Notes: a model not told the origin generated them from the letters alone. 64,000 bases of DNA from Siphlonurus alternatus (GCA_949825025.1 OX463778.1:52268364-52332363); one strand, 5' to 3'. Positions 22,301 to 33,756 are shown, counted from the stretch's first letter. Numbers and translations are program-made.

Positions 22301-25300
22301 AAAAAAAAAAAAGTTCTAATGCTCCACCATATAGAAAGTTATTTTTCTATATTATAAGAGGGTTATCTAATTTTATTTTGTAATGTATAATATGTACTAC
22401 AATATATTTGTGTTTAATAAAGAAATTAACATATGGAAAAAAAAATACATGTCATAGCGAAAAAAAAAAAAAAAACAAAAAAACAAAATCCTAAATGGGG
22501 TACTGACCAAAAAAAAAGTTCCAAGTTTTTGTCAGTATTTCAAAAGACACAAGAATTTCATGAAGAACAAGCCCTATTAGAGCATTCTACGACAATTTCC
22601 TGATTTTATATGAATTTTTGAAACCTCTCAAAAATGACGTCATACCATTGATCAAATACGATCTAGTTTTTGAGTTATGAATTTTTAAAGTTGACCAATT
22701 TAACATGGGAGTTTCATTTCTCCATGTTAAAGTAGTCAACTTTAAAATTTTATAACTCAAAAACTAGATCGTACTTGTATACCTGATATTTTAGGTACTA
22801 ATAGGGGGTATAGAGGAGAACATTTTAAATTTTTTTCAGAATTTTTGTGAGAGGGATTTTTTTTTAACATTGGTGGCGTTACCTTACCCTTAACATTGCC
22901 AAATGCCATACTTAATATTGAAATGTAACCAAACCTTAATTTGCAAGGTTTTTAGGTGCTAGAATCACGATAATGAAGGTTTCAAATTCCTACCTCAATA
23001 ACTTTTCATTTTAGCAATGTTAACTGATGCATTTCCCCATTTAAGGTTCAATGGTATGACGTCATCAAAAAAAGTTTTAAAAATTCATATAAAATCAGCA
23101 AATTGTCGTAGAATGCTGTAATAGGGCTCGATCTTCATAGAATTCACAGTACTTTTTACTAGTATTGCTAACTCAAATACCAGTCAGTACCCCATTGAGA
23201 TCATGTAACACCCCTTTATTTCCTCAAAGAATGTTACGAGGATTGACTGTAAAATACAATAATGTTCTAGGAAACGAACTTTTGACGTCATTGGTAAGAA
23301 AAGTAGGCTTACTTGTCAGTACATGGTGCAGCTCTCTAGCAAACCTTCTCGACATCAAGAAAAATTAGACCAAAATCGTTGAAAGTTTCGAGATATTCAG
23401 CATTTAAGATTGGCATTATTTTAAATTGGGTCTCTATATGAAACATCCTAAAAATTTTCCAGATTTTTGTTTATTTCTTTGTCATGGAAAATTATTTAAG
23501 GTTGTTGAAGGTTTGCTGAAATTTTCAGAGAGCTGTACCATAATCTGCTAAGCCTATTTGTCATGCTACTGACATTAACCCTTAACCAAAAAACTTTTAA
23601 AATGAAACCAATTTCCTTGAGAAAATCAAGAAAATTTTCAATATTAAATACACCCCATAAGATTTTTTTTCTTTTAATTTCTTTAATTTAATTTTTAATA
23701 TTTAATTTTGTCAGGTAAGGCCCCATGTTAAGTGAATGTCAACTCTAACTATGGAGTTCTTATCTGAAGAAATTGTGAGGGATGAAATTTTTAAGGGGTT
23801 CGGTTCTACATGGAGAAACATTAGAACTACAATGTAGTAAAGGATGAATCTCAGTAGGTTGATATCTCGCAATCATACCGCCTGAATGCAACAAGACTTG
23901 CAGAGAACTTAGAACTCACCATTAATAGGTGGCATACAAATTTTGAAGCGAATCTGTCTTATCAGTTTTGTGAAAACTGAGGTAGAAGTTTAACATTGGC
24001 CTTATGGACGGAAACCGGAAATGGAGCTGTTGTAAGAAAACTGCAAGACTGAATTTGCTCAAACCATAAGCGATTAAGTTTTAGAACATAATCAATTTTT
24101 TAAAATTTATTTCATTCGATTCGTTTGCAGGGAAATATTCTTTGATTCCGAAGTAACTGAGATTAATCGTTAAAAAATAAAGAAAGAAATGAAAGTGCTA
24201 CATAACTCAAAATTTTGGGAAGATATACTTTATATACTATAACCTATTTCTTCATATTTTTTTAAGTTTATTTATTAAACATAGTGTACTTTTACTTTAA
24301 CATATTGTCTCCACATATTTTGAGGAAAATTACAGGGCCAAACGCCAATTAATGTTTGAGTTTAAGCTAAATGAGCTTGTCAGCATAAGAACTCAAATGT
24401 TAAATACGGATGCTTGCATGTACAGGTTCTTATAATTATTTTTCAAATTTGGCGTGCTCTCCTTATTGAAGTGCACAAATTATAGCCAAGAACATTCCGA
24501 AGAACATTTGAGCTATAAATCGGTATAAAATAAGGCTCAAAATTGTGCTCACTTGAAAGAGCAGACAGCTCATTATTGCAACGAGATCGTGGAGCAGATA
24601 GCTCAACATTGCGGACGAGGGACGATTGGTGGCGTTATCTTACCCTTAATACATTCCTAACAAGACTTGATTTTTATCATTGCAGATCAGTCAAAGTAAA
24701 AGGGTGAGACTGAATTTCAATAATCAATAGCTGATATTTAAGAGCTGCTTAACAAAACATTGGACCAAATAAATCAATCTAACCATCCAAGGTCCCTGTA
24801 CATATAAAACATGCATGAATTTAAGGCTTAACATGAGAAATTTGGACTAAAAATTTGTTACTTAACAGAGATGTTCTTCAGATTAATTTGGTAGACTTAT
24901 AAGTATACAACAATCGTCAAATTAGCTCTGAATTTTTTCAGAATTTTTTAACCATTGGTTTAATTATAATTAATTTATTGAAATGTGAATTTTTTTATCC
25001 TTCCAATGTTAAATTTTTTAATTAGCATTGCAAAAAAACTATAAAACAGACTTTTACTTTTTTTCTACTAAAACCTAATTTTTTAGATTATTTTTCTGAA
25101 TTGTTTTCATATATTTCGAACCATGGCGTTGATTGTTTTCAATAAGGGATAAGAAACTTGGCAATGCTCTCAGGGACTGTAGTCACCTCCCCTCCTCCCA
25201 TATTCGCATTACTAGTGCAACAGTGTTGCCAAGTTTTTTTATGGTGTGACCTTGACAGAAAAATTCTCAGGTTATACCTGAACATTAAACCCATAAAAAA

Positions 25301-26527
25301 ATCTCCAGCATTCATTGTTACATTCATGCATGTTTTTAAGGCTTAACCTGATATATTTGGATGAAAAAAGTCGTATCGACAGATGTTCTTGAAATTAATT
25401 TGGTAGACTTACAATAATTGTCCAAATACTGCTGATTTTTCAGATTTTTTAACCGTTGGTTTAGTTAAAATTAATTTATTCAAATGTGAATTTCGCATCC
25501 TTTCAATCTTAAATTTTTCAATCAACATTACACAAAAACGGCACGAGAATTTTTTTAAAATTTTATATAGATTAAAAGCTATTTTTTTTTTTTTTAATAT
25601 TTTTATGAATGTTTTCATATATTTTGAACCACTGCGTTGCTCGTTCTTGAAACTAGATGAGCAATGTGGCAACGCTCTCAGGGACTGTAGTCATCTCCCA
25701 CTCCTGCCGATTAGCATTATACTAGGGCGCTACAGTGTTGCCAAGTTTTTTTATGGTCTGACCTTGACAGACAAATTCTCAAGTTATACCTTAACATTGA
25801 ACCCATAATAAAATCTCCAGCATTCATTGTTAAATTCATGCATGTTTTAAATCATGTGTGGGGATTATTGGTCTTCGAGCCCTTCAAAAAATATGGGCGA
25901 ATGAAACCTCTTGGACTGTAGTGGATCAATTCTTAATTTTTCAGTTGCCTTCTTTCGACCTCCCCCCCCCCCCCCCCAAAAAAAAAAACACAACAACAAC
26001 AAGCAAACCCAACAACACTGAATACAGTATTATTTGATTAGCTGAGCCAAGGTGAGCTTACAAGTTTAATTTTCATCTACAAGGGGGTTTTGAACCACCA
26101 CCATGAAAGCAGAAAACTGCAAAGTGTGTGCGTTCAATCAATTCTCAGCTTTCCAATTTAACTGTGTGCCAAAAAAATTGAAGGTGGTTCAAACCTCTCC
26201 ATGTATATACATACTGTACATGTAAGACATATATGCATATAGTATGCATGCATGATATACGCACGTATTATATTTATATATATGCATATTATATGCATAC
26301 CTGATAATTGTGATACAGAATGCATAAATATGCATAATAAATTAATTATGCTTGCATGCTGTCCAAATTAATTAATATGAAGCGTTCTGTGATACATACC
26401 TATGCAATGCATTGCAACCATCCTTGTCCTTTATTGTTGTCAGTGATGAAATATCCATTGCATCCAGAAGCTTCTGCAGGGCAGTTGCATCTTCTCCCAA
26501 TGCTGCTCCAAGAATTTCTTCCTCCAT
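16336..26527 (-). CDS. Ankyrin-repeat and SOCS-box protein B (CRL5 substrate adaptor-like)
   Basis: The four exons are 26527-26400, 20285-20068, 19321-17357 and 16562-16336. Splice sites are GT-AG, intron phases are 2/1/1, and the total is 845 codons plus stop. The N-terminal half has ankyrin repeats (GNTPLMSF, GETPLHHA, GLTPLHFA, GLTPLHCLL). A helical region follows, then an Asp/Glu-rich insert (about 525-594), then a block conserved with gene C (LWLPDALW, about 677-684). The last exon encodes a SOCS box: BC-box SLRELSRYVV, then PPGLKDYLL. SOCS boxes bind Elongin B/C and Cullin-5, so this protein probably presents substrates for ubiquitination; the substrate is unknown. The start ATG 26527 is the first in the exon. 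An alternative acceptor at 19315 would drop two residues. The C-terminus extends about 25 residues past the SOCS box, unlike C. Confidence 0.88.
16563..17356 (-). other. Intron 3 of gene B
   Basis: This separates the ankyrin exon from the SOCS-box exon (donor A|GTAAGA, acceptor GGCAG|GT, phase 1). It is AT-rich with no recognisable element. Confidence 0.7.
19500..19800. repeat. GC-rich repeat-like segments between (AAT)n microsatellites
   Basis: In intron 2 of gene B, AAT microsatellites bracket two GC-rich blocks (19556-19645 with GGGCGCC and TTGGGCCCGG; 19662-19750). The pattern suggests a short interspersed element with simple-repeat tails. I see no clear pol III boxes, so the class is open. 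Confidence 0.4.
20430..20789. mobile_element. TTAA-type palindromic MITE (most complete copy)
   Basis: A 360-bp element in intron 1 of gene B. It begins TTAAGGGTAAGGTAACG and ends CTTACCCTTAA, and its two halves mirror each other around about 20610 over nearly the whole length. It is related to 14340, 15091 and 22650. TTAA flanks and complete palindromy suggest non-autonomous mobilisation by a piggyBac-like transposase. Confidence 0.8.
21640..22155. mobile_element. Palindromic element, about 0.5 kb
   Basis: The ends ATATCAGAGATAATA and TATTATCTCTGATAT are mirrored. The arms include GTGACGTCAC-type sequence and GCAAAAGATAGGTTCACTCT, repeated inverted on the right at about 22040-22065. The centre is near 21900. 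It lies in intron 1 of gene B. Confidence 0.75.
22495..23205. mobile_element. Palindromic element interrupted by a TTAA MITE
   Basis: The ends are AATGGGGTACTGACC (left) and its inverse near 23185-23200. Inner arms 22545-22635 and 23045-23140 are inverted (ATTCTACGACAATTT versus AAATTGTCGTAGAATG). The middle is occupied by a partial copy of the 20430-type element. The ends resemble those of the element at 58927. Confidence 0.65.
22650..22892. mobile_element. Partial TTAA-type MITE nested in another palindrome
   Basis: It carries the 20430-family core (ATCTAGTTTTTGAGTTATGA and its mirror) and a complete right end CTTACCCTTAA at 22882-22892. The left terminal repeat is absent. It sits inside the inverted repeat 22495-23205 and so inserted after that element. 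Confidence 0.65.
23270..23600. mobile_element. Imperfect palindromic element
   Basis: The left arm, with CAGCTCTCTAGCAAACCTT, is mirrored by the right arm, with AAGGTTTGCTGAAATTTTCA and GAGAGCTGTACC. A related half-element occurs in the PARG gene at about 48360-48535. No coding capacity. Confidence 0.45.
24460..24649. mobile_element. Right half of a TTAA-type element
   Basis: The segment GCTCATTATTGCAACGAGAT to CTTACCCTTAA matches, on one side only, the palindromic element at 39734-39960 (same GATCGTGGAGCAGATA core). The left half with its terminal repeat is not found. Confidence 0.5.
24805..25860 (+). repeat. Two-copy direct tandem duplication, about 520-bp unit
   Basis: Copies at about 24805-25330 and 25331-25860 share, in the same order, CATGCATG..TTTAAGGCTTAAC, AGATGTTCTT, TTAATTTGGTAGACTTA, CTCAGGGACTGTAGTCA and TGTTGCCAAGTTTTTTTATG. 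The copies have diverged by many substitutions and small indels, so the duplication is not recent. Confidence 0.75.
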
Positions 26528-27014
26528 TTGGGAACTCGGTGGTGAAAAGGTATAAAAGCTTTCAGATTGATTGCTGATTATGATATTTATAAGAAGAAAA
26601 TGTATTTGTATGCAGTATTTAACACGCCTGGAAAAAAAAAAAAAAAGAGTATGCGCGCATATAAAAACACGTGCTCCTAAGTCAGAAAAATCATCCTAAC
26701 AGAAAACAGCATACAAAATGGTAATAAGTGAAATTATTAAGTGCCTACAATTTTAAGATGAAATTTAATAAAAATGCATTAATAATTCATAATATTTACG
26801 TGATAATAAGCTAAAATTCCCGGTTTTTACATATTTTTACCTTGAACTTAATTTAGCAGCCAATGGCAGCCATATTTGCAAATGCAAAAGTAGAGTGATT
26901 TATAATCGATTTATCAAAATCGTAAAAAACGATTATTATTACTGAGCGCCCAATTTTAATTTATTTGTTTAAAGATTAAATAATATTAAATAGCAGTGTG
27001 TACACACATTACGG
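26528..27014 (-). promoter_or_regulatory. 5' flank of gene B
   Basis: No gene. At about 26861-26880 on the plus strand is AGCAGCCAATGGCAGCCAT, a CCAAT box next to a GCCAT (YY1-like) motif, roughly 340 bp upstream of the gene B start. The role is inferred from position. Confidence 0.35.
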
Positions 27015-27772
27015 TAAGCGGAAAAAAAAAAACCCTCGGAAAAAAAACCCTTGTATTAAAAAACCCTTGAAAAAAAAACCCTAGGAAAAAAAACCCTTGG
27101 GGATAAAAAACCCACGGAAAAAAAAACCTTCGCTGAAAGAGCAGCCCCATGCAAGGAGCATTCGTGGCGTAGTAGCGCGGTAGCGAGGTTTCACGTTTTT
27201 TTTTTTTTTTTTTTCCTATTTTGACAGATTATCATTTTAATGTTCCAATAATATATATTACATAAGATATCATATACATCTGATTAGTCTCATTAGTCAT
27301 GTTAATAATAATTATTGAATCACTTAACCTATAAGATATTATAATTTTCAAATGTTCATTTTATGTCTATATGTTATATAATAATAATACGAGTAGGACG
27401 ACGACTTTTTTGTTTTATTACTTTTTTATTTTAATTATTTTATATCCAATATATAATATTCGAAGTTAGAAAAAATATGTTTTTAAAATAATTTTTAACT
27501 AAAAACACAGTTGGAATTACTATACAGATAATAGTTAACTTCCACAACATCGCCGCGTAGACTTCTACATTTTGATGAGCTCCCCACACCGTGAAACCTC
27601 GCTACGTACCGCGCTACTATGCCACGAATGCTCCTTGGGGCTGCTCCTTCAGCGAAGGGTTTTTTTTCCGTGGGTTTTTTGTCCCCGAGGGTTTTTTTTC
27701 CTAGTTTTTTTTTTCAAGGGTTTTTTAATACAAGGGTTTTTTTTTCCGAGTTTTTTTTTTCCGCGATTCCAC
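27015..27772. mobile_element. Foldback element with A-tract/CCC subrepeats
   Basis: The arms 27015-27200 and 27588-27772 are inverted copies around a loop of about 390 bp. Each arm's outer part is a run of five to six 15-17-bp units of the form GGAAAAAAAACCCT. The inner part is unique (GAGCATTCGTGGCGTAGTAG). This is again FB-like architecture, unrelated in sequence to the element at 1880-4033. No open frame encodes a transposase. Confidence 0.75.
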
Positions 27773-27799
27773 ATCACATACATACACCACTGCTTGCGG

Positions 27800-28645
27800 C
27801 TATAATTGTGGGTATTCCACCACGGTGGCTCGCTTGCTTGCGGCTGACTCTCTCAGCCCCTCCCTGAACTCACCAACACTCCGAGCATCCACAAGCCCAG
27901 AATCCAACAAATTCCACTCCCTCACCGTTCTTCTCAAAAAAGAATACTTGCCCACATCATTTTTGCTTCTCCTATACTCCAGCTTCCAATCATGGTCCCT
28001 CCTACCTTTATAACACCCTTCCTCAGTACGATCGCTAAGCTCCTCCCAGCCCTTTTGGTTCCTAGTTATTTTATACATTGTTGTCAGTCTACTTTGCTTC
28101 GATCCTCCTTTCCTCCAGATCCTCCCATCCCAGTTGCTCTATCATTCTGGTCACACTCTCTCTTCCCTTATAAATTTTGCTTTTATCACAGATAAAGCTC
28201 CAGTTCCCCTTTTCTAAAACCCTTCTTGCTGCTCGTCTTTGTATCTTTTCCATCTCTTTCTTCCCTTTTGCTCTATACGGGTCCCACGCATTACATCCAT
28301 ATTCCATTATTGGTCTAATCAGAGACTTGTATGCTTTTTCTCTTACTGTCCTGCCTGCCCCCTTAAGATTCCTCATTACAAACTCAAGATTCCTTCTGCT
28401 CTTTGCGGTTACATACCTAATATGTTCATCCCAATTAAGTTTGCACTGAAGCATTACTCCCAGATATTTGTATTTGTCCTCTGATTTGATTTCTTCCCCC
28501 TCCATAAAATATTTAACCTGACTTTGCTCCCTTCTTTTGTTGAACTTAACCACACAACATTTTCCAACATTAAGCTTCATTTTATTAGCTCCTATCCATA
28601 TACCCACTGTCTCCAGATCCTTTTGTAGAATTTGCTCATCCTGCT
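27800..28645 (-). pseudogene. Jockey/CR1-like LINE fragment, reverse transcriptase C-terminal part
   Basis: Two minus-strand frames (28607-28089 and 28078-27800) are separated by a frameshift. Together they cover the region after the catalytic palm: KYKYLGVMLQCKLNWDEHI, RRNLEFVMRNLKG, the conserved RAARRV block, and the terminal GKYSFLRRTVREWN block. The catalytic FADD motif is not included, so the copy is 5'-truncated and dead. Confidence 0.88.
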
Positions 28646-28646
28646 T

Positions 28647-28768
28647 ATTCTACAAAAGGATCTGGAGACAGTGGGTATATGGATAGGAGCTAATAAAATG
28701 AAGCTTAATGTTGGAAAATGTAGTGTGGTTAAGTTCAACAAAAGAAGGGAGCAAAGTCAGGTTAAATA
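28647..28768 (+). pseudogene. Inverted LINE piece (snap-back duplication)
   Basis: This plus-strand stretch repeats, in inverse orientation, about 120 bp of the adjoining minus-strand LINE (for example GAAGCTTAATGTTGGAAAAT). The two face each other across a spacer of a few bases at about 28640. It ends where the next TTAA palindrome begins. Confidence 0.8.
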
Positions 28769-29548
28769 TTAAAGTAGAGTGAGCGATTTAATTTTTTTGA
28801 ATATTTTATTTTATAAAAATAGTTCAACTCGCCCTAGCTCTATTATTGAGAATTCTCATTTCTTATCATGCAGCCAGGCTGGTACACGGTATTATATAAT
28901 GTTAAATTGTACCTGCAGATGGCCAAGTTTTGTACCAGCCACCTTACCAGGTTCTACCAGACCGTAGAGATAGGGAAATGAAAACCAAAAAATTCCATCT
29001 CAAATTTCACCACAAAAAATCCCCAAATTATGTGTTTCGGAGGCCTTTAACATGCATCCTTATGGAACAGAAAACAGCTTTTTACTCCAACTTCGTCTGA
29101 ACTATGGTACCAATTAAAAAATACGTACGTAATCTATGATGAATACTTTAATGGATTTTTAAATAATAATAAAAAAAATTACGGAGCCGTTTTTCCGGAA
29201 AAAAATCTTGAAAATCCTTATATGAGAATTAGCCCGCAAAAATGTCAATATTTTTAAACGGCTCCGTAAAATTTTTGTTTTATTTGAAAATACAACAAAG
29301 AATTCATGTGTATGTATTTTTTAAATGGTACCATAGTTTAAACGAAAGTTGGAGTAAAAAGCTGTTTTCTGTTCCATAAGGATGCATGTTAAAGGCCTCC
29401 GAAACACATACTTTGGGGATTTTTTGTGGTGAAACTATTTGAGATGGAATTTTTTGGTTTTCATTTCTCAATAGAAGGCAGATGAAACAATTTTTAGAAA
29501 ATAAAATATTGCAAAAAATGAAATCGCTCACTCATCTATATACTTTAA
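28769..29548. mobile_element. TTAA-flanked palindromic element, about 0.78 kb
   Basis: The left end is TTAAAGTAGAGTGAGCGATTT and the right end is inverted, AAATCGCTCACT...ACTTTAA. The arms are mirrored around about 29200 (ACGGAGCCGTTTTTCC versus AAACGGCTCCGTAAA). About 125 bp at 28860-28985 in the left arm have no partner, suggesting a further insertion. Confidence 0.75.
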
Positions 29549-29590
29549 ACTCACAATAGCAGTGCGTAAAATAAGAGAGGAAAAACAAAA

Positions 29591-29631
29591 TTAAATTGCA
29601 ACTAATTATAAATAATTAGTTGCAATTTAAC
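29591..29631. repeat. Perfect 19-bp-arm hairpin
   Basis: TTAAATTGCAACTAATTAT is followed by its near-exact reverse complement. The function is unknown; it could be the relic of a very small palindromic element. Confidence 0.7.
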
Positions 29632-29840
29632 AAAGAATAGAATATTTAATGCTTCCTTCGACATACATATTGTGTGGAATAAGTAAAAAAAAAAAAAAAA
29701 ACACATTCAAACAACATTAGTTAGGGAATTAATGGCAAAAATCGCGCTATTGGTGATACCGGGCTGAAATTTTCAGTACTTGCTAATAACATCATTTGCA
29801 TCAACTTTTTTGGCGGATCCCAAAAAAAAGTGTCATACCG

Positions 29841-29870
29841 TGACCTTGAGTGACCTTTGAACTTTGACCT
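29841..29870. promoter_or_regulatory. Nuclear-receptor half-site cluster, left arm
   Basis: On the minus strand this reads three AGGTCA/AGTTCA half-sites spaced by single bases (two overlapping DR1 arrangements). They are followed by TCAAGGTCA, the extended half-site bound by FTZ-F1/SF-1/ERR-type receptors. The same cluster is at 33727-33756 in the other arm. Binding is inferred from the motif only. Confidence 0.45.
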
Positions 29871-32154
29871 CCGATTGATTTACGTTTGATTTTTTTACAA
29901 GGAATCTAAGGCAGATACGAAAAATATTTTCATTAGCAAATATGTTTGTACTAATACGAAGAGTAATTAGCAATTTTTGGGAAAGACCTAAGTCCATAAA
30001 AAACAAAATGGCGGCCGATGAAACTTTTATTGACCTCTTTTTTGGCAGCTTTCTAGCTTATTTTAACCAAACTAGCAAACTTTTTAGCTTAAAATAGCAA
30101 CTATCAATTGTCTACTATCATTACGATTAAAAAAAAAATCATAATGCTTGTTGATAAGAGAATAATAACTCAAGATATTGTAATTTCTACCGTAAAACGA
30201 GCACTTATTCCCTATGCTATTATAATACATTTTTTAACTAAAATCCATACTTTTTGTGACAAAAGCATTAAACATACAGAAATGATTAATTGCATCATAA
30301 GAACCTTAAAAAATACTGTTACTTAAAATTTTGAACCACCCTTGACCCCTGGTGACCTTTCAAAATGGCGGATGTGGAGAACAGGAAAGTATTATTTTCT
30401 GGCAAACCAAAGGTCGGGATAAAGATATATTCCGCAGAAAAGATGCTTAGATGGTTGCAATTATTTAAAAAGGGTCTCTAATTATTTTCAAAGTGCAATG
30501 TTGCCAAATATTGCACCCCTAAAGACCTAAATTTTATTTGACTTTTTTTCAGTTAAAATCGTATAAAATCCATGCTTTCTGAAAGTGGAGCTTCTAATTT
30601 TCAAGCATGATTAATTAATTGGGGTCACGAGAACCAAAAAAATAAGAACCTCTCTCCCCTCACCCCCCCCCCAAAAAAAAATTGAAACATTTTACGCCTC
30701 CTGCCCAGGGTTCTTTAATTAAGCCATGATTGACTCGGGGAATTATAATTATATTTTTTTAGGCCATATAGTCAGTGCATTGAAGTAATTGCAGTTAGTA
30801 ACCGTTTGTCTATAGTATACGTATTTCTACTAAATAAAAATTAAAACCAATAGTAATTTTAAGAGTGTCCCTAATTAAAAAGAAAAAATGCTGCGTTTCC
30901 AAGTCTTCCTAAAATCTGAGTAATCTATTTCTCGATAAACAAGCATAATATATACTGTATAAAAAATGTTTAATAAAATATATATGCTAAAAATACACTG
31001 CATTTATATAAATAATGCTCACTAAATTTTTTGATAATGCTTTTAACCATTCGTTCACAGTACAATATATAAATATGTACAATCTGTATAATATAAGTAT
31101 GTATTATACGATCGGAGCTCCAGCGGGGTTCTAAAATGGAAAAGGTACGTGTTCGTGCATACGCACAATGCTCCAAATCTGCAACGTTAATTTATGAGCG
31201 ACTTTCGGGGGTGCAACGGAGGCATACATTACCCCCTTTATATGCACGTTTAAATCAACCCAGCAAGGGCAATATCACAATATCAGCCGTGAATCCAGAA
31301 AAAAAATCAGAGGGGGGGCGAGGGGGGAACGTGCTTCCTCCATAAGGCCAATGTTAAAAGAAAAAAGTGGAGTGTGGCAAATGCCTATATTGCCATTGCC
31401 CTTGTTAAATAAAACATATCTGACCCCCCCCCCCCCCCCCTGCATCCGCGCCAGGGCAATATTGAAGGTACCAACATCAAAAGTTAGTTCTGCGTATTTA
31501 TGATAGCTACAACAACAAGAGAAAAAAAGAATAAAAAGAAACAATTTCCCAATCACTAATATTATATATATTTTATTATTTTCCACATTTCCAGCACTTA
31601 CTTTCAAACCTGCTTAGAGAAGTATTGTATGTAAAATTTTCTCTTTTTTCTCTTTTTTTTTTCTCTTTTTTTTTTTTGTTGTTGTTTTCAAATTTCCATT
31701 CTAAAATAAGAGAGGGTGAATTAAAAGAAATAAATTTTTGCTGAATCTGCATGCGTCAAAAAATAGTGCTAAAAAATTACTGCCGGGCTTCATTTGTGTC
31801 ATTTTGTCGTTTATGATAATTTTAAACATTTTGATTTTAAGACGAATCCCTAACTCCGGGATGATAGTGGAACACTAATATGTTGATTTGCATTTTTCAG
31901 TTCCTCACTCATTAAGAAAAGTTTTTCAAAACTCATTTTCACAATGATAGTTTTTTTTAGCTGCAATGAACTACATTTTGGAGCTGGTTCCTTCAATATT
32001 GTCGATCCTTGCCGGGTTGTTTTAATTTAAGCGTTTAAAGGAAGTTAATTATGAGACAACTTGCATGTTGGTAATAACCCAACAAGTGGGATATGTCCCT
32101 CTAGGTATTTCCCCCCGTACCCGTAAAGATTTACAATATATTTAAGTATAAAAA

Positions 32155-32398
32155 TTAATTGTAATGCATTTATAATTTGACTAAAGGTGGATTTTCATGG
32201 GCGGCAACGGCGACGCGGCGCGATTTTAACTTAAAAGCTGTGAAATCCTATGCGGCGGCGAATTCGCAGGTAATCGAGTTAATTACGATGCTCTTTTTCT
32301 TTTAATCGCCCAATATGGCCGCCAATGGATGTTACAGCAAGTGCGCATTATTCGCGTCGCGTCGCATGGTAAAAATCGCCATGTGAATCCGCCTTTAG
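32155..32398. mobile_element. Small inverted-repeat element within the palindrome loop
   Basis: The ends CTAAAGGTGGATTTTCATGG and, inverted, CCATGTGAATCCGCCTTTAG bound a GC-rich interior with GGCGACGCGGCGCG and CGCGTCGCGTCGC, also mirrored. This is a non-autonomous DNA transposon of undetermined superfamily. Similar ends occur at 47262-47400. Confidence 0.6.
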
Positions 32399-33726
32399 AT
32401 AGTAAGATTTATATAGTTTTATTATTGTCATTGATTATATATTCGTATACAGTGTAACCTTGATGACATATGATTAGCAAGAACGGTGATCCAGCGGAGT
32501 TTTTTAATTTAATGGAAGAGGACATGCAGAGGTGCTTCATGTTCTGTAAAGTCAATTTAGGGGGGCGATGTAAAGGAGAGAGGGGGGGGTGGAGGCTTAA
32601 TTATATGTTGGTATCTTATATCTTAAAGAGTAAAGAGGGTTGTGATTCATATATGCTTGTTTATCGAGAAATAGATTAAATTACTCAGATTTTAGGAAGA
32701 CTTGGAAACGCAGCATTTTTTTTTTAATTAGGGACACTCTTAAAATTACTCTTGGTTTTAATTTTTATTTACTAGAAATACGTACACTGTAGACAAATGG
32801 TAACTAACTGCAATTACTTCAATGCACTGACTATAATGGCCTAAAAAATATAATTATAATTCCCCGAGTCAATCATGGCTTAAAGAACTCTGGGCAGGAG
32901 GCGTAAAAAGTTTCAATTTTTAGGGGGGTGGGGGTTAGGGGAGTTTTTTTTTTTTATTTTTTTGGTTCTCGTGACCCCAATTAATTAATCATGCTTGAAA
33001 ATTAGAAGCTCCACTTTCAGAAAGCATGGATTTTATACGATTTTAACTGAAAAAAAGTCAAATAAAATTTAGGTCTTTAGGGGTGCAATATTTGGCAACA
33101 TTGCAATTTGAAAATAATTAGGGACCCTTTTTAAATAATTGCAACCATCCAAGCATCTTTTCTGCGGAATATATCTTTATCCCGACCTTTGGTTTGCCAG
33201 AAAATAATACTTTCCTGTTCTCCACATCCGCCATTTTGAAAGGTCACCAGGGGTCAAGGGTGGTTCAAAATTTTAAGTAACAGTATTTTTTAAGGTTCTT
33301 ATGATGCAATTAATCATTTCTGTATGTTTAATGCTTTTGTCACAAAAAGTATGGATTTTAGTTAAAAAATGTATTATAATAGCATAGGGAATAAGTGCTC
33401 GTTTTACGGTAGAAATTACAATATCTCGAGTTATTATTCTCTTATCAACAAGCATTATGATTTTTTTTAATTGTAATGATAGTAGACAATTGATAGTTGC
33501 TATTTTAAGCTAAAAAGTTTGCTAGTTTGGTTAAAATAAGCAAGAAAGCTGTCAAAAAAGAGGTCAATAAAAGTTTCATCGGCCGCCATTTTGTTTTTTA
33601 TGGATTTAGGTCTTTCCCAAAAATTGCTAATTACTCTCCGTATTAGTACAAACATATTTGCTTATGAAAATATTTTTCGTATCTGCCTTAGATTCCTTGT
33701 AAAAAAATCAAACGTAAATCAATCGG

Positions 33727-33756
33727 AGGTCAAAGTTCAAAGGTCACTCAAGGTCA
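33727..33756. promoter_or_regulatory. Nuclear-receptor half-site cluster, right arm
   Basis: Plus-strand AGGTCA (33727), AGTTCA (33734) and AGGTCA (33741) at 1-bp spacing, then TCAAGGTCA at 33748-33756. This is the mirror copy of the left-arm cluster. Confidence 0.45.

Noticed and set aside
27015..27130. Telomere-like repeats (CCCT with A-tracts)
   Set aside because: Units are 15-17 bp with long A-tracts and are mirrored in a foldback, unlike short telomeric repeats.
31275..31607. 110-residue minus-strand frame in the palindrome loop
   Set aside because: It runs through C/G homopolymers and low-complexity sequence without coding signals.
30108..33455. Conserved 60-residue frame in both arms of the 4.2-kb palindrome as a gene
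   Set aside because: Conservation is explained by the inverted duplication; composition is AT-driven and no domain is recognisable.
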